Below, one piece after another: positions 1 to 5,225 of a stretch of 6,650 bases of DNA. The stretch is from positions 1 through 6,650 of the forward strand of contig CATKZA010000102.1 in NCBI GenBank assembly GCA_949841235.1. Direction: 5' to 3'. The DNA comes from an uncultured Clostridiaceae bacterium (GTDB taxonomy: Bacteria > Bacillota > Clostridia > Lachnospirales > Lachnospiraceae). Position 1 is the stretch's first letter; each line of letters opens with the position of its first letter. The position numbers and the translations under genes were made by a program. The notes under the pieces are model-generated. The model was not told the DNA's origin and searched no databases. It saw only the letters and a list, made by a program, of their open reading frames with translations.

Positions 1-28
1 GATCCCTCATAAATAATTGTCGATTCAT
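1..28 (-). CDS. Start of a probable HAAS/DUF1700-type membrane protein gene, cut by the window edge
   Basis: Just after the padR stop codon the minus strand reads AAAGGAAGGA and then ATGAGGATTATAATG, giving two possible in-frame starts, at 40 and at 28. I prefer 28: GAGGA lies five bases upstream, and the peptide from there, MNRQLFMRD, resembles the N-terminus of HAAS/DUF1700 proteins, which typically begin like MNKxEFLxxL. From 40 the peptide would be MRIIMNRQLFMRD. PadR regulators of this short type are often followed by HAAS/DUF1700 membrane proteins, which fits, but only nine residues are visible and the family call is an inference. The gap to padR is about 20 bases or less, so the two are almost certainly one operon under the padR promoter. 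That an ORF starts here is fairly likely; its identity is not established. Confidence 0.45.
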
Positions 29-49
29 TATAATCCTCATTCCTTCCTT

Positions 50-367
50 TCATTGATTTTCTAACAGGATACTGTTGATTTTCTTGATATAGACGGCCCA
101 TTCCTGCTGGTAGAGGCTGAGCTGCCGCCGTCCCTGTTCCGTGGTTTTGTAGTATCTGCGGTTTCTTCCGCCGATTTCCCGGTCATAGACTTCCAGGCAG
201 GCATCTTTTAATAGACGCCTGAGTACCGGATAGAGCGTGGATTCTGAAATCTCTATCACGGCTCGCACATCCTGGGTGATCTTGTAGCCGTATGTCCCTG
301 CATCTTCTTTTGCCACGATGGCCAGCACGATGGCATCTAATAGGGCGGCACCCGTGTTGAATATCAT
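50..367 (-). CDS. PadR family transcriptional regulator (short, LmrR-like subfamily)
   Basis: This encodes a 105-residue cytoplasmic DNA-binding repressor. The winged-helix PadR domain fills nearly the whole protein: the first helix around residues 7-19 (ALLDAIVLAIVAK), TYGYKI at 25-30, the recognition-helix segment ISESTLYPVLRRL at 40-52, and the wing with GGRNRRYYK at 66-74 followed by TTEQG. A short C-terminal helix (about 80-104) would be the dimerisation helix. The length matches subfamily 2 (LmrR type), which lacks the long C-terminal coiled coil. The reading frame stays open upstream to a TTG at 475, but I chose the ATG at 367 because AGGAGG (375-380 on the complement) sits seven bases before it, while the upstream starts (TTG 475, ATG 463) have no ribosome binding site and the added residues do not look like PadR sequence. 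It heads a probable operon with the gene cut at the left edge. Two palindromes on its promoter suggest autorepression. The inducing signal cannot be read from the sequence. Confidence 0.95.
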   Translation of the reverse strand: MIFNTGAALLDAIVLAIVAKEDAGTYGYKITQDVRAVIEISESTLYPVLRRLLKDACLEVYDREIGGRNRRYYKTTEQGRRQLSLYQQEWAVYIKKINSILLENQ

Positions 368-374
368 GCATCTT

Positions 375-380
375 CCTCCT
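375..380 (-). promoter_or_regulatory. padR ribosome binding site
   Basis: The minus strand reads AAAAGGAGGAAGATGC before ATG, an essentially ideal Shine-Dalgarno sequence with a seven-base spacer. It fixes the padR start at 367 and argues against the longer frame from 475. Confidence 0.85.
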
Positions 381-409
381 TTTCCGCTGTTGGAATCATG
401 ACATGCCAT

Positions 410-425
410 CTTGCCTGTTGGCAAG
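410..425 (-). other. Small hairpin in the padR leader
   Basis: On the minus strand CTTGCC and GGCAAG form a perfect six-base-pair stem closing an AACA loop, about 30 bases upstream of the padR ribosome binding site. There is no following T-run, so it is not a terminator. It might shape translation of the leader or mean nothing. Confidence 0.35.
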
Positions 426-493
426 TAGAGTAATAGAAACGATTCATATTCATAGTCGTTCATGTCATCATCCAACTTATTGATGAGAAAATA

Positions 494-514
494 ATATTAT
501 ATGTCATATAATAT
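494..514. promoter_or_regulatory. Probable PadR operator, copy 1 (perfect palindrome)
   Basis: The arm ATATTATATG (494-503) is followed by one central T and then its exact complement CATATAATAT (505-514), a perfect 10+1+10 palindrome. It lies just downstream of the predicted padR start site, centred near +18, where a bound repressor would block the polymerase. PadR proteins are known to bind AT-rich dyad sites in their own promoters. That PadR is the binder is inferred from position and from the second copy at 527-547. Confidence 0.7.
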
Positions 515-526
515 CTGTCCTTGGGT

Positions 527-547
527 ATATTATATGTTGTATAATAT
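527..547. promoter_or_regulatory. Probable PadR operator, copy 2 (imperfect palindrome)
   Basis: The left arm ATATTATATG (527-536) and central T are identical to copy 1, and the right arm TGTATAATAT differs at two positions, so the copies agree at 19 of 21 bases. It covers the -10 box and much of the spacer of the padR promoter. Its centre is 33 bases from that of copy 1, close to three helical turns, so two dimers would sit on nearly the same face of the DNA. Confidence 0.7.
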
Positions 548-557
548 TATTTGTCAA
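529..557 (-). promoter_or_regulatory. padR promoter, consensus sigma-A type
   Basis: Reading the minus strand, TTGACA (complement of 552-557) and TATAAT (complement of 529-534) are separated by exactly 17 bases, an exact match to the sigma-A consensus in both boxes and in spacing. Transcription should begin near 521-522, leaving a leader of about 155 nt before the padR ATG. A promoter this strong fits a gene that is normally held down by a repressor, and the copy 2 palindrome overlaps it. Confidence 0.85.
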
Positions 558-639
558 CAACTTTTTGATCGGCCGAGTTGCAAATATTCTTCATAGTTTT
601 ATCAAAAATCAACAGGTCAGTGCATTAGCACCATCACTC

Positions 640-659
640 GCTGTAGCACTCACTACAGC
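640..659. repeat. Perfect 7-bp inverted repeat, function unknown
   Basis: GCTGTAG (640-646) and CTACAGC (653-659) form a perfect stem with a six-base loop in the middle of the padR-pfkA intergenic region. Neither strand has a T-run after the stem, so it is not an intrinsic terminator. It lies more than 90 bases from either predicted promoter. It could be an operator or a small structured transcript; I see nothing to decide. Confidence 0.4.
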
Positions 660-755
660 TCAATCTTCCGACTTGCGGATGAAAACTTATTCTGTGTAAA
701 GCTCTACGAAATTTAAACGACAGAGTAATATTTTTGGGAAAAATGACAAAAGCTA

Positions 756-784
756 TTGAAAAATTCTGGAATAAATACTAAAAT
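756..784 (+). promoter_or_regulatory. Probable pfkA promoter
   Basis: TTGAAA (756-761) and TAAAAT (779-784) are 17 bases apart, each five of six to the sigma-A consensus, in a very AT-rich stretch. The predicted start is near 791, giving a leader of about 128 nt before pfkA. No better candidate is visible closer to the gene. Confidence 0.6.
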
Positions 785-789
785 ATAAA

Positions 790-804
790 TATTGCATCGC
801 AATA
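790..804. promoter_or_regulatory. Palindrome at the predicted pfkA transcription start
   Basis: TATTGC (790-795) and GCAATA (799-804) form a perfect six-base dyad around ATC, lying right on the start site expected from the promoter at 756-784. Such a position suits an operator or a protective 5' hairpin on the mRNA. No regulator can be named from the sequence. Confidence 0.4.
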
Positions 805-828
805 ATGATGAATAGACTGCTCACATGT

Positions 829-875
829 TACTGCCCACGGCGGCTCGGAAGTGTTCCCGCTCAGGATGCGCAGTA
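829..875 (+). other. GC-rich, hairpin-forming element in the pfkA leader
   Basis: This 47-base stretch is about 64% GC (30 of 47), while the 100 bases before it are strongly AT-rich. TACTGC (829-834) pairs with GCAGTA (870-875). Inside, GCGG (840-843) can pair with CCGC (857-860), and GAA (848-850) with TTC (854-856) around a GTG loop. It lies in the predicted pfkA leader, 33 bases before the ribosome binding site. It could be a regulatory leader structure or one copy of a dispersed intergenic repeat. It matches no riboswitch class I recognise. Confidence 0.35.
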
Positions 876-918
876 TGAGTACAGAGATAGATGTGATGAG
901 TGAGAATGGAGGAAGATT

Positions 919-1914
919 ATGATTGATTGCAAAGGCAAAATCGCAGTATTGACCAGTGGAGGGGATGCGCCGGGTATGAATGCGGCTGTACGCGCCGTGG
1001 TGCGCACAGGCATTGCCAAGGGATATGAGGTTTACGGTGTCAAGAGAGGCTACAATGGCATATTGAATAAAGAGATTGATTTGATGACGTTTCGGGACGT
1101 ATCTGAGAAGCTGCAGCACGGCGGCACGTTTCTTTTCACCGCCAGGAGTGCGGAGTTTGGAGAGGACGAAGGAAAGCGAAAGGCAGCGGCAATCTGCAAG
1201 GAACTGGGGATTGACAGTCTGGTGGTTATCGGCGGAGATGGCTCTTTCAAGGGAGCCAAGGATTTGTCCAAGTATGGGGTGAATGTCATCGGCATTCCGG
1301 GAACCATTGATTTGGATATCGCCTATACGGAGTATACCATTGGCTTTGATACGGCTGTCAATACAGCCATGGAGGCCATTGACAAAATCAGGGAGACTTC
1401 CAATTCCCATGAGCGGTGCAGCGTCATCGAGGTGATGGGACGCTCTTCCGGGTATATTGCTCTGTGGTGCGGTATCGCCAACGGAGCGGAGCAGATTCTC
1501 CTGCCGGAGAAATACGAAAATGATTGGGAAAAGATAATAGAAGAAATCAAGAAGAACCGTGCTACCGGCATGACCCATCAGGTGATTATCAATGCGGAGG
1601 GCATCGGCCATTCTTACGGACTGGCAAAGCGCATTGAGGAAGCTACAGGCATTGAGACCAGGGCATCCATTCTGGGACATATGCAGCGGGGGGGAAGCCC
1701 TACTGCCAGAGACCGCGTGTGTGCTTCCGTCATGGGTTCCTATGCGGTGGACATTATTGACCAGGGCAAGAAGAACCGTCTGGTGGGCTACAAGAATGGC
1801 AGTGTGTACGACATAGATATCGAAGAAGCATTTGCCATGGAGAAGAGCATTGATGACTACCAGTATACGGTTGCCAATATTCTTGGCACCAGGTGCGATT
1901 ATAAGGTGATTTGA
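919..1914 (+). CDS. pfkA: ATP-dependent 6-phosphofructokinase
   Basis: This cytoplasmic enzyme phosphorylates fructose 6-phosphate to fructose 1,6-bisphosphate, the committing step of glycolysis. The 331 residues are slightly longer than the 319-320 of Bacillus and E. coli PfkA. Visible motifs are the N-terminal nucleotide loop LTSGGDAPGMN (11-21), GGDGS (105-109), PGTIDLD (127-133) with the catalytic aspartate at 131, MGR (173-175), AEG (226-228) and GHMQRGGSPTA (253-263). Gly in GGDGS and in PGT marks ATP rather than pyrophosphate as donor, which is established for the family. The usual TIDND reads TIDLD, and the effector-site Arg211 and Lys213 of the Bacillus enzyme appear as Thr216 and Met218 by manual alignment, so allosteric control may differ. 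GGAGGA (908-913) lies five bases before the ATG. It has a probable promoter at 756-784 and a terminator at 1943-1984, so it looks monocistronic. Confidence 0.97.
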   Translation: MIDCKGKIAVLTSGGDAPGMNAAVRAVVRTGIAKGYEVYGVKRGYNGILNKEIDLMTFRDVSEKLQHGGTFLFTARSAEFGEDEGKRKAAAICKELGIDSLVVIGGDGSFKGAKDLSKYGVNVIGIPGTIDLDIAYTEYTIGFDTAVNTAMEAIDKIRETSNSHERCSVIEVMGRSSGYIALWCGIANGAEQILLPEKYENDWEKIIEEIKKNRATGMTHQVIINAEGIGHSYGLAKRIEEATGIETRASILGHMQRGGSPTARDRVCASVMGSYAVDIIDQGKKNRLVGYKNGSVYDIDIEEAFAMEKSIDDYQYTVANILGTRCDYKVI

Positions 1915-1942
1915 CGGTAATTATGTGATGTAATGATGAAGA

Positions 1943-1984
1943 ACGGTACTTGATTTCTGTGATGGCAAATTGAGTACCGTTTTT
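1943..1984 (+). terminator. Intrinsic terminator after pfkA
   Basis: The arms ACGGTACTTGATTT (1943-1956) and AAATTGAGTACCGT (1967-1980) pair over 14 positions, twelve Watson-Crick and two G-U, around a ten-base loop, and run directly into five T residues (1980-1984). It starts 28 bases after the pfkA stop and should end the pfkA transcript before mutS2. Confidence 0.88.
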
Positions 1985-2032
1985 ACTGTATTAGGAAATT
2001 GTTAGAAAACGCATCTTTTTATGAGGTGGATT

Positions 2033-4408
2033 ATGAATGAGAAAGTGTTTGGCACTGTTGAGTATGATAAGATTATAAATTTGTTGGAGGAGCATGCGGA
2101 TTCCCCTCTGGGGAAGCGGTACTGCGCAGAACTTCTCCCCATGGCGGATCGGGAGGAGATTGGACATGCCCAGAGGGAGACCTCCGATGCGCTGACCCAT
2201 GTGCTGACCCAGGGGGGCGTATCCTTCCGGGGGGTGAAGGACGTGCGGGAGAGCTTGAAGCGTCTGGAGATTGGTGGCATCTTGGGCATGGGGGAACTGC
2301 TTGACGTATCCAAATTATTAAATGCGGCGGGAAGCGTGAAGGCTTTTTTCCGCAAGAGCCTGAATGACCAGGAGGAGACGGGGGATTCCCTGAATGGGTA
2401 CTACCAGCAGCTGGAGCCGCTCTTTCCCCTGATGAATGAGATCAGGCGATGCATCGTGGCGGAGGGGGAGATGGCGGATGATGCCAGCCCGGGGCTTGCC
2501 CATGTCAGGAAGAGCCTGAAAGGGGCGGCAAGCCGCATCCACGATCAGCTGAACCAGGTGGTGAATACCAAGCGGAACATGTTGCAGGATGGCATTATTA
2601 CCATGAGGAATGGGAGGTACTGCCTTCCGGTAAAGGCGGAGTACCGCAGTTCCTTTCCGGGGATGCTCCATGACCAGTCCGCTACCGGTTCCACCCTCTT
2701 TATGGAGCCGAATTCGGTGGTGAAGCTGAACAATGAGATCAGGGAATTGGAGATGAAGGAGCAGGAGGAGATTGAGAAAGTTTTGTCGGATTTGAGCAAT
2801 CTCACCGGGGAGCAGGCCTTTGAGATCGAGCAGGACTTCTACGTGCTGTCCAAGCTGGACTTTATTTTTGCCAAGGCAAATCTGTCCAAGGAAATGAAGG
2901 GCACGGAGCCGAAGTTTCCGGAAGATGGATTGATTCAGATTAAGAAGGGGCGGCATCCCCTGATTGCCAAGGATCGGGTGGTTCCCATTGATATTCATCT
3001 GGGGAAGGATGTCTCCCTGCTGGTGGTGACGGGGCCTAATACCGGCGGCAAGACCGTGTCGTTAAAGACTGTGGGGCTGTTTACCCTGATGGGGCAGGCG
3101 GGGCTTCACATTCCCGCCTTCGATGGTTCCAGCTTGAGGATATTTCAGGAGGTTTATGCAGATATCGGGGATGAGCAGAGCATCGAGCAGAATTTGAGTA
3201 CCTTTTCCTCCCATATGGTGAATACCGTGTCCATATTAGAGAGGGCAGATGAGGAGAGCCTGGTGCTTTTCGACGAGCTGGGGGCGGGGACGGACCCGGT
3301 GGAGGGTGCCGCATTGGCTACGGCCATTCTCTCTAATCTGCATGGAAGAGGAACCACCGTGATGGCCACGACCCACTATAGCGAGCTGAAGCTTTATGCT
3401 TTGCAGACTCCGGGGGTGGAGAATGCCTGCTGCGAGTTTGACGTGGCTACCCTGCGTCCCACCTATCGGCTGCTGATCGGCGTGCCTGGCAAGAGCAATG
3501 CCTTTGCCATTTCGGGAAAACTGGGTTTGTCTGAGGACATTATCCAAGAGGCGAAGGGGCGGGTGACATCCGATGCCCAGGCATTTGAGGATGTGATTGC
3601 GGATCTGGAGAATACCCGGGCCAAGCTGGAGCAGGAGCATGAGACGGCATCTCGGAATCGAAAGGAGATTGATGCGCTAAAGCGAGAACTGCGGGAGAAG
3701 AGCGAGAAATTGGATCGCTCTAAGGAACGCATTCTCGCCAATGCCAATGCGGAGGCCAGCCGGATTCTTTCGGAGGCCAAGGAATATGCGGATGAGACCA
3801 TTCGGAAGTATAATAAGTGGGCCAGCAGCGACAGCCATATCCGAGAGATGGAGGAGGAGCGGGCAAGGCTCCGGGAGGAGATTAAGGAGAAGGGCGGCAA
3901 GCAGTTAAAGAAGGAGAAGAAGAAGCGGGCCTCCTCTGTCCAGGCAAAGGATCTGATGATTGGGGCGGACGTGCGGATTTTCTCCCTGAATTCCGTGGGG
4001 ACGGTGAGCACGCTGCCAAATGACAAGGGGGAGCTTTTCGTGCAGGCGGGGCTGCTCCGTACCAAAGTGAAACTAAATGATATAGAATTGATTAAAAAAC
4101 AGGAGCCGAAGCAGGAGAAGAGGCAGACCGGAGGCGGGAGGATTCGCATGGATAAGTCCATGGGGATTCGCCAGGACGTGAATCTCATTGGCATGACGGT
4201 GGATGAGGCCATGCCGGTGCTGTCAAAATATCTGGACGATGCCTATCTGGCCCATCTGGACAAGGTGACGGTCATTCACGGGAGAGGCACCGGGGCGCTG
4301 AGGAAAGCGGTGCATGGGCATTTGAAGAGGACGAAGTATGTGAAGTCCTTCCGGCTGGGTGAGTTCGGCGAGGGGGATATGGGAGTGACGGTAGTGGAAT
4401 TCCAGTGA
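2033..4408 (+). CDS. mutS2: MutS2: MutS-like ATPase with KOW and C-terminal Smr domains
   Basis: The 791-residue protein is close to the 785 of Bacillus subtilis MutS2. After an N-terminal core and lever region (about 1-310) comes the ABC-type ATPase: Walker A GPNTGGKT at 334-341, the DEQSIEQNLSTFSSHM segment, Walker B LVLFDELGAGTDP with Asp414-Glu415, and TTHYSELK with His448. A charged coiled coil follows (about 510-635), then a KOW-like domain (640-690) and the Smr domain (about 712-791) with HGRGTG at 749-754. The family was tied to suppression of recombination, and Bacillus MutS2 is known to act on collided ribosomes. The LDLRG motif that normally opens Smr reads VNLIG (716-720), losing its Asp and Arg. 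I chose the ATG at 2033 over the in-frame ATG at 2021 because GAGG (2023-2026) lies six bases before it, none precedes 2021, and MNEKVFGTVEYDKI matches the family start. A weak extended -10-like TGTTAGAAA (2000-2008) is the only promoter hint. Confidence 0.96.
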   Translation: MNEKVFGTVEYDKIINLLEEHADSPLGKRYCAELLPMADREEIGHAQRETSDALTHVLTQGGVSFRGVKDVRESLKRLEIGGILGMGELLDVSKLLNAAGSVKAFFRKSLNDQEETGDSLNGYYQQLEPLFPLMNEIRRCIVAEGEMADDASPGLAHVRKSLKGAASRIHDQLNQVVNTKRNMLQDGIITMRNGRYCLPVKAEYRSSFPGMLHDQSATGSTLFMEPNSVVKLNNEIRELEMKEQEEIEKVLSDLSNLTGEQAFEIEQDFYVLSKLDFIFAKANLSKEMKGTEPKFPEDGLIQIKKGRHPLIAKDRVVPIDIHLGKDVSLLVVTGPNTGGKTVSLKTVGLFTLMGQAGLHIPAFDGSSLRIFQEVYADIGDEQSIEQNLSTFSSHMVNTVSILERADEESLVLFDELGAGTDPVEGAALATAILSNLHGRGTTVMATTHYSELKLYALQTPGVENACCEFDVATLRPTYRLLIGVPGKSNAFAISGKLGLSEDIIQEAKGRVTSDAQAFEDVIADLENTRAKLEQEHETASRNRKEIDALKRELREKSEKLDRSKERILANANAEASRILSEAKEYADETIRKYNKWASSDSHIREMEEERARLREEIKEKGGKQLKKEKKKRASSVQAKDLMIGADVRIFSLNSVGTVSTLPNDKGELFVQAGLLRTKVKLNDIELIKKQEPKQEKRQTGGGRIRMDKSMGIRQDVNLIGMTVDEAMPVLSKYLDDAYLAHLDKVTVIHGRGTGALRKAVHGHLKRTKYVKSFRLGEFGEGDMGVTVVEFQ

Positions 4409-4494
4409 TATGGCAGTGAGAGACGGTGGGAAGTGACGAGACGGAGGCAGATGCGGCATGTGAGGATGGCATGCGTGCCGGGACAATGAGAGAG

Positions 4495-4500
4495 GGAGGA
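4495..4500 (+). promoter_or_regulatory. Ribosome binding site of the response regulator
   Basis: GGAGGA lies five bases before the ATG at 4506. It supports that start over the out-of-frame ATGs at 4410, 4426 and 4486. The preceding gap (4409-4494) is purine-rich, has no convincing promoter, and holds only a weak four-base-pair hairpin (4468-4479) without a T-run, so there is no sign of a terminator between mutS2 and this gene. Confidence 0.8.
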
Positions 4501-4505
4501 ACTTC

Positions 4506-5222
4506 ATGGCAGAAAAACAGAGAATACTTATTGTGGACGATGATGAGAATATTGCGGAACTCATTAACCTTTACCTGGCAAAGGAATGCTTTGATGCGAA
4601 GATGGTGCATGACGGGGAGGCGGCGCTTGTGGCGGTGAGGGATTATCAGCCGGATCTGGTGCTGCTGGACGTGATGCTGCCGGGAATTGACGGGTACGAG
4701 GTGTTGCGGGAGGTGCGGAAAAGTTCTGATTTGCCGGTGATTATGCTGTCTGCGAAGGGCGAAGTGTTTGACAAGGTGCTGGGGCTGGAACTGGGGGCGG
4801 ACGACTATATGATTAAGCCCTTTGATTCCAAGGAACTGGTGGCCAGGGTGAGGGCGGTGCTTCGGCGTTTTCATCATGATGCCACGGCCCTTGCGGCCGC
4901 CACGGATGACCTGCCGGTGGAGAAGGTGAGCTATCCGGGGCTTTCCATTAATCTGACAGATTATTCCGTGAGCCATAATGGCGAATTGGTGGACATGCCC
5001 CCCAGGGAGCTGGAACTGTTTTATTTTCTCGCAACCCATCCCAATCAGGTTTTTACCAGGGAGCAGCTGCTGGACCATATATGGAGTTACGATTATATCG
5101 GCGATACTAGGACGGTGGATGTACATATCAAACGCCTTCGGCAAAAATTTCGGGGGCAGCACTCCTGGAAACTTGTGACAGTGTGGGGCATTGGATACAA
5201 ATTCGAGTATCGAGAGGATTAG
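4506..5222 (+). CDS. Two-component response regulator, OmpR/PhoB family
   Basis: This encodes a 238-residue DNA-binding transcription regulator activated by phosphorylation. The receiver domain (about 5-120) has the acidic pocket Asp11-Asp12, the phospho-acceptor Asp55 in LVLLDVMLPGIDG, the switch Ser82 in VIMLSAK, and Tyr101 and Lys104 in DDYMIKPF. All catalytic positions are intact. A linker of about 20 residues leads to a winged-helix domain (about 138-236) with PPRELELFYFLATHPNQVFTR, the recognition segment RTVDVHIKRLRQKF, and the wing ending VWGIGYKFE, typical of OmpR/PhoB proteins. It comes three bases before the kinase gene, which is its evident partner. It follows mutS2 by 97 bases with no visible terminator. 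I cannot name the regulon; the sequence gives no match to a specific named system such as WalR, PhoP or VanR. Confidence 0.96.
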   Translation: MAEKQRILIVDDDENIAELINLYLAKECFDAKMVHDGEAALVAVRDYQPDLVLLDVMLPGIDGYEVLREVRKSSDLPVIMLSAKGEVFDKVLGLELGADDYMIKPFDSKELVARVRAVLRRFHHDATALAAATDDLPVEKVSYPGLSINLTDYSVSHNGELVDMPPRELELFYFLATHPNQVFTREQLLDHIWSYDYIGDTRTVDVHIKRLRQKFRGQHSWKLVTVWGIGYKFEYRED

Positions 5223-5225
5223 CGG

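Noticed and set aside
183..371. A 62-codon frame on the minus strand starting four bases before the padR ATG
   Set aside because: It uses the same ribosome binding site region but the padR frame encodes a clear winged helix while this one has no domain and stops inside it.
368..475. An N-terminal extension of PadR to the TTG at 475 or ATG at 463
   Set aside because: No ribosome binding site precedes either codon, the added residues do not resemble PadR proteins, and an ideal site precedes the ATG at 367.
562..608. Inverted repeat TTTTTGAT (562-569) and ATCAAAAA (601-608), considered as element ends
   Set aside because: The arms are short and almost pure A/T in an A/T-rich region, there is no target duplication, and the 31 bases between have no gene.
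778..1680. A 300-codon open frame on the minus strand across pfkA
   Set aside because: It lies antisense to an unmistakable phosphofructokinase, has no ribosome binding site, and its translation has no recognisable domain. Long antisense frames are expected opposite codon-biased genes.
4410..4436. An eight-codon ORF right after the mutS2 stop
   Set aside because: It has no ribosome binding site and is of a length expected by chance.
4468..4479. Short hairpin GGCA-TGCG-TGCC before the response regulator, considered as a terminator
   Set aside because: The stem is only four base pairs and is followed by purine-rich sequence without a T-run.
4272..5162. A 296-codon open frame on the minus strand across the end of mutS2 and the response regulator
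   Set aside because: It spans two well-supported genes and the gap between them, is rich in His, Pro and Gln as typical of antisense shadows, and has no supporting start signal.
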